Assembly: GCF_000350225.1 (NCBI RefSeq) | Contig: NW_005179111.1 | Location: 62,001-126,000 of the forward strand | Direction of reading: 5' to 3' | Source: Chondrus crispus | Lineage: Eukaryota; Rhodophyta; Florideophyceae; Gigartinales; Gigartinaceae | Length of the DNA: 64,000 nucleotides | Shown here: piece by piece, positions 32,622 to 43,935 of the stretch | Position numbering within the stretch: position 1 is the stretch's first letter | Layout: each line of letters starts with the position of its first letter | Made by a program: the position numbers and the translations under genes | Notes under the pieces: generated by a model | What the model saw: only the letters and a program-made list of their open reading frames with translations | Database searches by the model: none | What the model was told of the DNA's origin: nothing

Positions 32622-33221
32622 TGTGGTACAACCGTAGGGACGCTAAACCGTAAACGGAAAAGGACACGCTGTACCTAAAATGAGAGAGCCTGGGGGACCG
32701 CTACACTGGAGCGTCAGGTAGAATAAACCGGAACGGTAGGAAGCACAGGACAAGGGAGGTACACCGCACTGGACACGCGCAGTCGTACTGGGGTGTAGAG
32801 CAGTACGACCGGTGGCGAACTGGAAACCTGAGGGACTTACTTAACCGTACGGTAAAAGGACTAGGGTAGGAAGTGAGGGGAGGCATGCTTGCCTCGGTTT
32901 ACCTCCAGCCCGGTGCCCCCTATCTTATACCCCCTAGTAGGGCGGTGGCACCGGACGGACTACAGTAGCTGTACATACTGTAGCCAGCTTACTGTAGCTT
33001 ACGGCAACTAAAAATGACTACTGTACTAACCCACCGATCGGTCGAGCACCACGTGTACACCTGCACTACCTGGTGCCACTAACTACACGTGGACTCCCAC
33101 GTGGCCACATATACACGTGCTGGCCACGTATGCACCGTATCGGTTAACATCTTAATACTGTACTCGGCGGAGCCCCTGGTACCCGCCTAGTACAGTAGCG
33201 CCACTTGGCAATTGTACCACA
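32622..33221 (-). repeat. 3' LTR of Gypsy-2
   Basis: 600 bp, nearly identical to 43337-43935. Contains several CACGTG words (CCACGTGTACACC, CTACACGTGGA, CCCACGTGGCC) and TACAGTA/TACTGTA words. On the minus strand it is preceded by the polypurine tract AAGAAGGGGGGTC. Confidence 0.94.
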
Positions 33222-33234
33222 GACCCCCCTTCTT

Positions 33235-34817
33235 AAATGACGGCACGTCCTCGTGCCGTCCGTCCCGGAGGCTGCATTTCCACTTCAAGTCTTCCCACCA
33301 CGGCCATCCTTGACGCGAACATTCCGTATCGGTATTAGCCGCCGCCTGTCAGCCGACGACCTCACTGCGCAGACCCTCTCCGTCATGGGCAAGCGCCGGC
33401 GCCCCGGTCGGGCAGCTTGGCGGTCTTTCGCTCGGCCATGTAAGCCGGGCGCTAATTTCCATGCGGTTGCGATTCCTGCTTCCTGATGCGACTAACCGTA
33501 TTTCATCCCCACTGACTTCTTGATCGACAGGTCCTAATCACCCTCTCTCACCCGTACAGTACCAATAACGGATCAAAGGACAGGGGGAAACCCGACGGTG
33601 CCGGCCACGACAGCGCCGGCAACACGGTCGAGGGCTGAGGCGAGACTGCCTCGCCTTTCTGTATTGAGATCGCGCCGGAGTATTCCCGTTCAGAGACTCC
33701 CGTAGCTCGTCCGAACGGTGGGTAAGTTAAGAGCAGCGATGGTAACGCCAGCTGCCCACAACCCACTGGACAGGACCGACGGCTCGACGGTAATACAAAG
33801 ACCTCGCCGGAGCCACGACTCGAGGGCCGACAGGGCTTGGAATTTCTCGGCGATCGCCCGTCCAGTATTCCCGAGTCACGAGGTTGTCCACCGTCTGCGG
33901 AGGTCGGGGCGTGCAGTAGCTGCCCCGGAGATGCTCCGTGGACGGGTTTCCCAACGGTGCCACCGGGGAATAATTATCTTCGACGGTCTAGGGTCTGAGT
34001 GGGGCTCGGTTGGCCCCACGCCCCGGAAGATACCGTAAGGACTTTTGCGCAGACGGCCCCCCGGTATTCGTAGAATAATTCCCCCTGAGGAGTCCCTGGG
34101 AGCGACGGAGATCGAGAAAGGCCCTTCGATGGGCTAGTCTCCTGCCAGGGCAGCCATGTCGGCGAGAAGGGTAACGGCGGCGACACGGATGCCAACGACG
34201 GATGGCAAGGAATCGTCCCCTGTGGGGACGCCTGTGCCGTTCTCCCTGCCATCGAGGACGGTGATTCAACCGCCTTCGCGGGACAGTACCAGCCCGTTTC
34301 GGTCTCCACCCAGCCGTGGCACCGAGGCGGCTATAACGACTTCCCTGGGGACTCCGAGCGAATGCGGCGCTTCCTCGTCCGCAGGGCCCTCGCGGTTTGG
34401 GGTTGGAGCTGACGCTCCTCCGCGAGGCCGCGGGGTAGGTGCATTACCACTTTTGGCTTCCTCGTCCTCGTGGAAGAGGGGAGCCAACCATTCGGTACTG
34501 TCTGCGCCCACCTGGGGGGGCCAACGAGATCTCCCCCTCATCGCCCGCTGGCTCCGGCAAACAATTCATCCGGAGAGCCCTCGCGGCTCGGTGTTGAGGC
34601 GGCCGCCCCTCCGCGAAATCGCGGGGTAGTCGTCGGCCGGACGGCTGCGTCAACAATTGACGAGCTCGGTCGAGTCTTCTCCGGGGGCCGCAAGCGCGGG
34701 GCTGAGATGCCACCTGCGCCGGGTTTCACCAACCGGTCTTCTGGGGCGAGCATGGCGGGGAGCCCCGACGGTTTGGCCGAGGGCCTCCGCTCGCCCAAGC
34801 GCGCCAGACTCGAATAG
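33235..34817 (+). other. Antisense open-frame region inside the Gypsy-2 3' end
   Basis: Plus-strand (antisense to Gypsy-2) frames of 77-157 codons follow one another from the 3' LTR inward: one with MGKRRRPGRAAW, one Ser/Pro-rich, and one ending SPKRARLE, which looks like a nuclear signal. Two segments, PSRFGVGADAPPRGRGV and PSRLGVEAAAPPRNRGV, repeat each other. The layout mirrors the antisense frame of Gypsy-3, but here it is broken. No domain is recognised and the coding status is unproven. Confidence 0.35.
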
Positions 34818-35169
34818 GCGCTATTCCGTGACGGTGGTTCTCAACCCGATAGTACCCCAATAAAACATCTGCCTTCTCCGTCTCGCCTCTCCTTGCTTGC
34901 GCGGACCTCCTTGAGGGGAGGCCTCATCGACTCTCCAAGCGGTGCGAGCGTGCGAGCGGAAGTAGGAGCAGCTCCGGTGGTCGGTATGTGCAGTGCGCCC
35001 CCCGGTTCGATGCCGCTGCGTTTTCCTTCGCGGAAAATAGGCCTTTTTCTTAGTAAAACGTGCCTGGTTTTTCCGTTCGGCGGGTGGCTTTTTGCCTTTT
35101 TGACGAGCTCCCATTGGCTATTCCCTCCAAAGGGCGGCGCTTTGAACCGCCACCAATGCGCTGCGGCGG

Positions 35170-36560
35170 ACTCCCATTGGGTGTAGCAACCGGGTACAGT
35201 ACCGTATGCACCTCATGTACTGTACCCCGGCCATTCCGTGGCGGTGATTGGGTTTGGGGACGGCATGGCTTCACAGCAATTCGTCCCCATCCCCCATCAT
35301 CCATGGCCGACCCCAAAGGCGCTCAGTGACCTGAGCGCTCTCTCGGAGGTCCCTGGAGGGTACTGTTCGGTTGCGCCCGGCCTTGGCGGGGCGCCTGGTA
35401 CAGACCCAGAACCCACCGTGGGGCCTGTGTCTGTACCGGGTGACCCGGAGGGCTACAGCGCCTCCCCATAACCAGGCGCTTCTCCGGGGTAGTGGTGCCA
35501 ATGTACCGATGCACGGCACCCCCCCCGGAGGGCGGGCCATTTTGCCAACTCGGCCGCCCCTCTCTTCCACCGGCGCGTACAGTACGCAGGGGTCTCGACC
35601 CTTGTGGTTGCGGGGAGACCCCTCTGCCCTCGCCCGGTCCCTTTCCGTGGCGGTTGGGGTCGTACGGGTGCACCGCCGGCAACTTCGCCGACAACCCCGA
35701 TTTGGAAACTGTAAAAATGACTAGATCCAATAAAAACTGATCTCGTTTCCAAATCGGTTGACACATCGCCATGACCGCTTTTTGGGGGTTGATACTCCCG
35801 GGTCCGGCTTGACGCGGTGAGCACGATTCCGCTCCCGGAAGTGGGCTACGATTTTTGTTTAGCCCGCTAGGGATCAAACCGTAGCCCAAAGTCGACCGAA
35901 ATTGGCGGCTGGTCCGCCGGGGTCGACATTGACCGTTTTTCGGACCTTATACTGTCCGACGCGGCTTGACGCGGGGAGTACGATACCGTTGTCGGCGCTG
36001 GGCTACAATTTTTATTGAGCCGGCTAAGGGCTCAAACGTAGCCCGAACTTCGACTTAATTGCCGAACCGAAGGGTGTCACCCCTCACAATTTGGTCCCCG
36101 GATTTTGCCGCAGGTCACCGCACCAGTACGGGAATGACACTTGGCAATTTTTGCCACGTGTCGGGGGTCGCGCCGCCGCTGCAGGTATCCGAGACGGTAT
36201 TTATCTTGGGCACCGCGGGCGTGCCGTTGCTCCCCATCGTCGACCATGGTCGACCTCGGGGGACACCTAGTGACCTAGGCGATCCCTCTGAGGTCCCTGG
36301 ACTTCACCGTTTCGGATTACACGCCTGATAAGCGGCGTGTACAGTATTTGACACACGGCACCTCCCCAAAGGGCTGGCCAATTTTGTAACTCAGGCCCTT
36401 AGTTCGGGGGGTGACGGAGTCGACTGCCAGCCGTAGTTTAGAGGGTGCAAAGCCCATCGTAGTGCGTGCAGTTCGGAGCGGTAGTGACGGTCCCGTAGGA
36501 GACTGCTGCCCCCCGCATGCCCTACACGCGGGTGGTCTCAACCGGTACAGTATCCGGGAG
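35170..36560 (-). repeat. Duplicated structured segments in the Gypsy-2 3' region
   Basis: Two related blocks. 35805-35897 and 35962-36054 are diverged direct repeats, each starting CGGCTTGACGCGG and holding GGGCTAC...GTAGCCC arms. A second pair of segments near 35280-35360 and 36230-36310 shares CCCCATC..., GAGGTCCCTGGA and a hairpin with the loop TGAC whose arms differ: GCGCTCAG/CTGAGCGC at 35320-35339 and CCTAG/CTAGG at 36266-36279. No coding function is proposed. Confidence 0.6.
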
Positions 36561-36595
36561 ACCCCCCTTCTTAGCTTGCGCCACCGAGCGGAATT

Positions 36596-37581
36596 TTAAG
36601 CTCGGTGGGCTCGCCAATACCGATCGATAAAGGCTTGTGGTAGGCCCTCCGCGGGTTCGAATGTATCATCCGCGGGGGTGCAGCCATACCACCGCATTTT
36701 GTATTCCAAACCGGTAGGGGTGTCGCGATGCGCTACGAGACGGTCGACGACGAACTCCTCGGGGGTATTTGCACCGTCCCCATGGGGAAGGTTAATCCGT
36801 TCGGAAGGGGCACTTATGCCCCCTGTAGGCATGGTCCGGTCCCCCGGGCCCCTCGGCATCCGCGTGACGCGGTCAATACTGACTCGTACGGGAAGCCCGT
36901 CTTGCTCCAAAGTAACGGTCGTGTCCGTGGCTTGGCGGACCCGAAAGGGTCCTTCCGTCTTCGGTAAAAGCTTGACGGACATGTCGTCCGTCCCAAGCCC
37001 CTGTCCATCACGGTCACGTCGTTCAGCCGCTCGGAGGGATCGGGGAGGGCGATCCACGTAGACTTGGTCGCCCTCTTGTGTTACCGGTCGGAATCGGACT
37101 TTCTTATCGAAGTTCTCGTTATACCGCTTCTGGGCCGCGGTCATCTTTACCCGCGCACGGTCGAGGACATCCCGTACCTTGCGAAGAGTCGCCCGCTTGT
37201 ACTGTACGGGAGTACGTGGGTCGTCCTGGGCGACTCCCGCAGCCTGGGGCGCTGTACGCGCGACGGTTAATCCAGACGGTTGTCTTGTCAACACCAGGTC
37301 AAACGGAGTAGTCTCCGTTGACAGGTGGACTTTTATGTTATAAGCGTACGTCAGAGGCTGTAGGAAGTCGTCCCAGTCTCGCTGGTGCTCCTCGACATAA
37401 TGTCGGAGGCTCTGCACGATGGTCTTACTAAACCGTTCGGTCTGCCCGTTAGTTTGCGGTGGTAGGCTGTCGTCAAATAGTGACGTATGCCAAGCAGCGC
37501 GCACACGGCGTCGAAGAACTTCGCCGCAAATTGCGGACCGTTATCGGTAAGGACGTACTGTGGTGCTCCGTAGACGTACAC
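36596..37581 (-). pseudogene. Gypsy-2 integrase C-terminal part and chromodomain
   Basis: Starts after a TGA at 37582-37584 that replaces the tryptophan of the DNWVYVYG motif. It includes the second integrase aspartate (LTDNGPQFAAKFF). One base is missing near 37462 in YHPQTNG, so the glutamate region (TNGQTERFSKT) reads in another frame. That second frame runs on through the GPY/F-like segment (EGPFRVRQA) and ends with a chromodomain (EFVVDRLVAHRDTPTGLEYKMRWYGCTPADDTFEPAEGL). Confidence 0.87.
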
Positions 37582-39137
37582 TCAGTTGTCCAGGAATGCG
37601 TTAGCCACCACGGCTGGGGTTGTCGTACGAAGCGCGATACTGCGCGTGAGCTTCGAGAACCGGTCTGTAATCACAAGGACGAATTGATTCCCATGTGCGG
37701 TCTTCGGCAACGGACTCAGGAGGTCCATTGCGACAAACTCCAAGGGTCCGGCCGCGGGGAATAGTTTCATGTCCTTTTGATGACGTACAATCGTGCCCCG
37801 CGTCGCAGAGCATGATTGACAGTTCCGTACTGTGGCGTATACGTCGTTGGACATGTGGGGCCAGTAGTACTCCCTTCTCAGGGTATAGTACATCCTGGTC
37901 CCACCGGGGTGTCCGGCCAACCTTGGGTGGTGTGGCAAATACAGCACCTTGGCCCTTAACCGTTTCGGGACGACGCGTTGCAGTGTCCCATCAAGAGGGG
38001 ACCTCCGCACCAAGAAACCGTAACGGTCCACTTCATACTTTGAGTCTGGCTCTCCGACGGTTCGGGCGGCATGGATACAGAACTCGTCCGCCTCCTGTGC
38101 TTGGATAAATTCCTCAACCGACAGGGACGATACGTCCGTTTGTTCGAGAGTTACGGCAAGGGCCTGGGGCCTCTCTCGCGCATTCTCAGGACTCCGTTCG
38201 GTAGCTGGGGCCCAGTCAATATCGACGGGCCCCACGTTAGGCTCCTGTCTTGACACTTGAAAGACGAAGCTCGGGACTTCGTCGTCTACCGCGGCGGTTT
38301 CCCCTTCGTCCGTCTGGAGGCGAGATACCCCATCCGCCAATTGGTGTTTGATACCCGGCCGGTATTGTACGTCGTAGTCATACTCCGCCAGGCGTAACCG
38401 CCAGCAGGCGAGCCGGCCGGACCTGTCCGCCAAATTGAGGACCCACCGGAGGGCCTCATGGTCCGTTCGGAGATTGAAGGTGGAACCGTACAGGTAAGGG
38501 CGTAATGCCAGCATGCTACAGACGGCTGCAAGGCACTCCTTCTCGGTCGTCGTGTAATTCTTCTCAGCATCCGTGAGACTACGGCTCCAGTAGCCAACCG
38601 GTAATTTATCTCCGTTCGGTTGGTCTTGCAGCAGGGCACACCCCACTTGGTACGCACATGCGTCCGTGTCGAGTGTGTACTTGTAACCGTGACGGGGTAG
38701 AGCCAAGATGGGCGGTGAGACCAGCCTCTTCTTTTGCTCGGCAAAGGCCTCATATTCCGAATCGGATAGGACTCCCAGTTCGAAGGGGTGATCCTTGCTC
38801 GTCTTCCTATTGAGGGGAGCGGCAATTTTGGCGATGTTCGGGACGAACCGCCTGTAGACATTGCACATCCCCAGAAAGGAGCGTATTTCCGTTTGGTTAG
38901 GGGGAGGTAGCGCCCGCTCGATAGCGATGACGTTGCGCCTCTCGACCTCTAACCGTCCCGGTCGGATTATGTGCCCCAGGTACGTCACTGAAGTGTCGAA
39001 GAATGTACATTTCGATATCTTCAGCGATACCCAGCGGTGTACAACAGTGGTAGTACCTCCCAAACGTGGTCGAGGTGTTCCGTAACGGCTTTGGAGTACA
39101 CGATGACGTCATCAAAGTACACCAATGCGGTTTCCTA
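37582..39137 (-). pseudogene. Gypsy-2 RT end, RNase H and integrase N-terminal part
   Basis: After the TAG at 39135-39137 (again at a tryptophan position) the catalytic motif is VYFDDVIVYS. A frameshift near 39040-39063 then leads into VSLKISKCTFF. RNase H shows D in LDTDACAYQ, E in TEKECLAAV and D in RTDHEALRW. Integrase follows with HHPRLAGHPG, CQSCSATRG and the first aspartate AMDLLSPLP, ending at the TGA in DNW. YFDD is a tolerated variant of YxDD, so the catalytic pair is kept despite the damage around it. Confidence 0.88.
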
Positions 39138-40028
39138 TTTAACTCGGGAGAGGATGATGTCCACAGCCCTTTGGAAAGTGGCTGGGGCATTCTTTAAACC
39201 GAACGTCATCCGTACAAACCGGTATAGACCGCAGTGCGACGCGAACGTCGTCTTATCGCGGTCCTCCTCGGCAACTTCAACTTGCCAGTATCCACTATTG
39301 CAATCAAGCGTAGTGAATACTGTATCGTCGCCGAGTGAGTCGATGCACTCATCCATTCGCGGTAGGGGATAGGAATCCCGGATGATACGTGCGTTTAGCT
39401 TGCGGTAGTCCACACAGAACCGCATGGTACCGTCCTTTTTGGGTACGATGACCACAGGACTGGCCCATTCTGCCGTCGCCGGCTCGATGACGCCGGCCCG
39501 CAGCATGCGGTTCACCTCGGTTTTTTCCTTTTCCCGTGCGGTTGGACCAGCTCGATGCGGAGCTTGGTAGATGGGATTGGCCCCCGCCTTGAGGTCGGTG
39601 CGGTGCTTGGTAGCACCAATCTTCCCGAGGCGGACATTCCACATCTTCTTGAATTCGGAGAGCATCGTTAATATTTTTTCACGAAGCTCTCCGTCCTCCT
39701 CGCCGATGTGGACATCCTCGGTCCACAACCACGGGGGGTCATCCGTACCGGTTTTGTCTTCACCCTCATCTTCCGTATCGGATTGTTCTTGAACGTCCTC
39801 TACAGTGCCCATGGGAGAAATATTTTTGTTTCCTCCCCCCTCCTTAGCTTCAGCCACTCCTGTGGCTGGCTGAAGGGTTAGGATCTGCGTAGGCGAGGGT
39901 AACGCAATTCCAATAACGGTGTGCTTGGGCAGATGAACCGAGTGATGACTGAAGTTGCTCATTATTACCGAAAACGGAATGTCTGGCTTCATATCCATGA
40001 CTCCCTGCGCCATAAGCGACAGGTTCTT
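39138..40028 (-). pseudogene. Gypsy-2 reverse transcriptase, N-terminal part
   Basis: Fingers and palm of RT: PIYQAPHRAGP, AEWASPVVIVPKKDG, RFCVDYRKLNA, PLPRMDECIDSLGD and TTLDCNSGYWQV (first catalytic aspartate), then FGLKNAPATFQRAVD. A TAG at about 40026 separates it from the linker after protease and another TAG at 39135-39137 cuts it before the YFDD box. An acidic stretch lies upstream (VQEQSDTEDEGEDK). Confidence 0.88.
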
Positions 40029-40585
40029 CTATGCCGTGCGGGGATGGTTCTGTAAGAAGCAGAGCCCAGCAACCGGCGTTGCCACCCGTACGGTTGCTTT
40101 CGTCATGGGGGGAATTGTAATTCCCCGCACCATGCGTATTTTCCGAGACGGTGTGTTGTTTGGAAACGGCTTGGTTCTTGGCGATTTTTCTGTTTCCGTT
40201 CGGTGTTCCTTATAAGTAAATTTGGATGGCGTCGTGCCTGTAAGTGCGAGTGGGGGGCATGATGGAAGAGAACCCTCCTTCGCGGTGGTAGAATTGCCTT
40301 GATATGTCGGTCTATAAAGGTGGTCCCCAATATACAATCCACAGCCAGGCGGGTGACCACGAGAAACTGGACCCTGGCTGTGAAATCTCCGATGCGGACG
40401 TGCAGTGTAAGCTGTCCAAGGGCGCTCATTGAGCGATTGGAGGCGTCCACCAGCGGCGCGCTCTTTACCGGACAGATGGCCGCGCGCCATGGCACGGCCA
40501 CACAGCGTATATGGATGAGGTTGGGCGCTGCCCCCGAGTCTAGGACTCGGGACAATTCCCGCATATTCGCTTGTCGCAGCCCCAC
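40029..40585 (-). pseudogene. Gypsy-2 protease region
   Basis: Retropepsin-like, with VLDSGAAPNLIH as the active site (DSG retained) and CILGTTFIDRH about 80 residues later. The frame that holds the active site ends at 40103, and the linker to RT continues in another frame (MVRGITIPPMTKATVRVATPVAGLC), so there is a frameshift between about 40200 and 40320. Confidence 0.8.
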
Positions 40586-40740
40586 CGTCGCCGAAACCTT
40601 ATAGTTCTGCCGTTTGAAGAAGCAGATAGGTTCCGCTGCGGTCTGCGCGTCTTCCGTTCGGTTCAGTTCTGCTGCCTGAGTTGAGGGGGAAGGATCCTCC
40701 GGGGTGAGGCAGACAGGGAGTGTTGACGACGTTGCCCCTA

Positions 40741-43201
40741 CGCGTCCTCCCTGTCTTCACCCGTGAGTTGGAGATCCTCCTCCTCCTCAGCGACGAGCTT
40801 CTCCGCCCCGTCGACCCCCTCGTGCACCAGGTTGACCGTCGTGGTTTGAAATGAGGAATTTCCTCGCCACACCGGTCCCTGTGGACGACTGAATGAAGAA
40901 CAAGGGCGGAGCCCCTGTCGGATGCGTAACTTTTGATGGTTCGCTTCCCTCGCTGCTAGGAGCTGGGCTCGCAGCGAGGCGTCCGCAACAATAGGGCAGC
41001 TTTCCTGTCAGTGAGTAGGGTCCAGACAGAACCGGCACGGAGGCGGTCCCCACCTTGCGCGTTGGTCCCCGCTCCCATAGCGGCGGCCATAACCGGCTAC
41101 AGTGGACGTTGGGGCTACAGCCCCTCCCACTGACGGTACCGGAGAAGGATGGAAAGTTGTTGGCGGCGAGCTCACGGTACTTGCGTGTACTGTGGGGCTC
41201 GTCATCGCCAATATTCCATCTGCGTTGGGTGAGGCGCCTGTATAGGCGGCCTCCAACGAGGACTCGACGGATAACACCGAAGTCTTTCTTACCGAGCGGT
41301 TAAAGGCAATCTTGCCTGTCGCGTCACTGGACGCGACGTTTGATGGCAATAAGTGCCGCCTTGCCGAACGTTGTGTCTCCCCGATGGTTTGTGCGTACCT
41401 ATCGACCGCCTGGTAGTCTACCGTGGCGTGTGTCGCTAGACAATTCCGCACTTGCGCGCACGTCGCTGGGAGCAATCCCTCGACTTACAGCGACTTGAGC
41501 CGACGGTCTGAGAAGACAGTACCGCATCGGAGGGCCTTGTCCCACAGCTGATTGCTGTAGGCTTCTTCCGTCATGTTAGAACTCTGACGGAAGGAAACCA
41601 CTTCGGTGTAGGCCTCGGCGATAGTTTCGTCGGTAGCGTAGGTTTGTAAAAGGAAATTGACTACCTCCTCGCAACTCTCGAGCATGTCGCGTTGCTCGGC
41701 GTCCACCGCCATGGTATTACCCATAAGGCGGGACTGCAGTAGAGCATGCGCCTGTCCGGTTAAGTAGAATTGGAAGCACCATACGGCAGCTCCCTGGCTT
41801 ACCCCATTATGGTCGCAAGCCATCTTAAACCGGGCAAGGAAGCCCAATACCGCTATCGGATCTTGTCCACTGAACGTGTGAGATTTCATCTGCACGTCCA
41901 GCTTCTTGCGGATACGGCTGATATGCCGCGCGACCTCGGAACTATACCGGGCGCTGCGACGTTCCATCCGGTAGGTCTTGTAACTAACCGCTTTGGTGAA
42001 TAAATCATTAAGCAGTTTAATCACATCGACCCTCTTGGTGGGGGCTGACCGTTCGGTAGTCCGACGACTTCTACCAGGTCGGCGCACCTGGTCGTGTGGC
42101 TCGGGGTCTGTACTGTAGCCCTCTGAGCCGGACCACTTGCGTCGGAGGCTACGGTCTAGCCGGCTGCCCGGGTGGCGCCGACCTTCGTCGCTGGTCGAAT
42201 CAGGCGAGCTTCCGTCGGAGAGAAATTCACCTCCTCGACGACGGGCTCCAGCCCGAGACCTATAGGGACGGTAATCTTGCCGGACGGCTTTTCTGTCACC
42301 GTACGGTTCTTCTTCGGAGTACTCCTCCTCTTCCTCCGGTAATGGCCCGCGCCTTGTGCATCGGGACTTGGGACCGTAACGGAAAGACGAGCGATTTTCT
42401 GGCTCGCCATACCTCGTCAGATTTTCTGTCTCATGACGAGGGTGTCTTCCGTATCGGTCATAGGTACACGGGGTCCTTGTCTGTCGGACCCGGTGTAACA
42501 CCCTGAAGTTCGGGCAGGTATATAGGTGGGTCCTCCCGGTGAGGGCCCGCCTCCGGGTGAGGGGCCATATATATCTGTGTCGGTATTGTATCTCCCGTTC
42601 CGGTTCTTATTAATTTGAGAGGTGCCGTAGCGGTCGTAGGAGGTTGAGGTGCCTCAGCTACAATACCGTTCGGATTGAAGTTGGCGAGGCGAGCCTCGAC
42701 AGCTATGTTGATAGCTGTCTGGAGGCTCAGCCCCAACGGTGTAAGATGATCTCCAGGGTCGAGTGCCTCTCGGAGCTCACGCTCTACGAGGGCACCGACG
42801 ACGTGGTCGATGACGGGCGTGAGGACGGCCCGGACTTGTTCGTCAACAAGCGGCGGAACCGTTCGGTTAATCACACCCTCTACGTGGCGAGGAACCTTTT
42901 TAACGAGAGCTTCCTCCAGCCACGTCTGCATGCGCGTCCAGACGGTATTTAATGCCCACTGGGAGCGGTGTTCGGTACCCGCTCGACCAGCGAGGGCCGG
43001 GACGGCCCCAGGGGCCGTCCCCTCCGTATTGGTTGGGTTCTGCCCTGTACCGGGTGTCACCCGTAGCAGTGACTCCGGGTTTTCGACACGGGGGCGCACA
43101 GAACCTGGTGGTCGGCTGCGCGTACTCGCCCGGGCTGAGCCGGAGCGAGTACTGCCCCGTCCCGAACCGGAGTCTTCCGGAGGGGTTCCGGTCGGATTCA
43201 T
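40741..43201 (-). pseudogene. Gypsy-2 Gag (several breaks)
   Basis: The first frame (43201 to about 42480) is Ser/Gly/Arg-rich at its start. An indel near 42480 moves reading into a second frame (to 41485) with the capsid-like segment (KLLNDLFTKAVSYKTYRMERR, VLGFLARFKMA, TEEAYSNQLWDKALRCGTVFS). A TAA after RLKSL interrupts it, and the tail follows. The nucleic-acid-binding knuckle CRFCLDPTH-stop-QESC is a C-x2-C-x4-H-x4-C motif with a TGA (41008-41010) inside it. The segment order matches Gypsy-1 Gag. Confidence 0.8.
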
Positions 43202-43316
43202 CTTGACTTCATGCTTGAACCGGGGGTTGATACGTGTTTTTCAACTTGTCCACGTACCGAATCGGATGTCTTCTTTCCTGAGCTCGACGGTGAGGGTCTA
43301 GAAACCCCAGGCGTCC

Positions 43317-43336
43317 CTCCACAAGAGTACCAAAAA
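43317..43336 (-). promoter_or_regulatory. Primer-binding site of Gypsy-2
   Basis: On the minus strand the LTR end CCACA is followed by TTTTTGGTACTCTTGTGGAGG. TGGTACTCTTGTGGAGG has the TGG start expected for pairing with a tRNA CCA end. It differs from the Gypsy-1/Gypsy-3 primer site. The tRNA is not identified. Confidence 0.55.
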
Positions 43337-43935
43337 TGTGGTACAACCGTAGGGACGCTAAACCGTAAACGGAAAAGGACACGCTGTACCTAAAATGAGA
43401 GAGCCTGGGGGACCGCTACACTGGAGCGTCAGGTAGAATAATCCGGAACGGTAGGAAGCACAGGACAAGGGAGGTACACCGCACTGGACACGCGCAGTCG
43501 TACTGGGTGTAGAGCAGTACGACCGGTGGCGAGCTGGAAACCTGAGGGACTTACTTAACCGTACGGTAAAAGGACTAGGGTAGGAAGTGAGGGGAGGCGT
43601 GCTTGCCTCGATTTACCTCCAGCCCGGTGCCCCCTATCTTATACCCCCTAGTAGGGCGGTGGCACCGGACGGACTACAGTAGCTGTACATACTGTAGCCA
43701 GCTTACTGTAGCTTACGGCAACTAAAAATGACTACTGTACTAACCCACCGATCGGTCGAGCACCACGTGTACACCTGCACTACCTGGTGCCACTAACTAC
43801 ACGTGGACTCCCACGTGGCCACATATACACGTGCTGGCCACGTATGCACCGTATCGGTTAACATCTTAATACTGTACTCGGCGGAGCCCCTGGTACCCGC
43901 CTAGTATAGTAGCGCCACTTGGCAATTGTACCACA
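43337..43935 (-). repeat. 5' LTR of Gypsy-2
   Basis: 599 bp, the partner of 32622-33221 with only scattered single differences. It is followed by CCAGT, the right copy of the target duplication. Confidence 0.95.

Larger units (their letters stand above)
32622..43935 (-). mobile_element. Gypsy-2: 11.3-kb chromodomain Ty3/Gypsy element
   Basis: LTRs of 600 and 599 bp (TGTGGTACAACCG...CAATTGTACCACA) flanked by CCAAT (left) and CCAGT (right), a 5-bp duplication with one change. Minus-strand order: gag, protease, RT-RNase H, integrase, chromodomain. The copy has several frameshifts and stops. It splits the H2 transposase, and removing it restores that frame. Confidence 0.94.
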
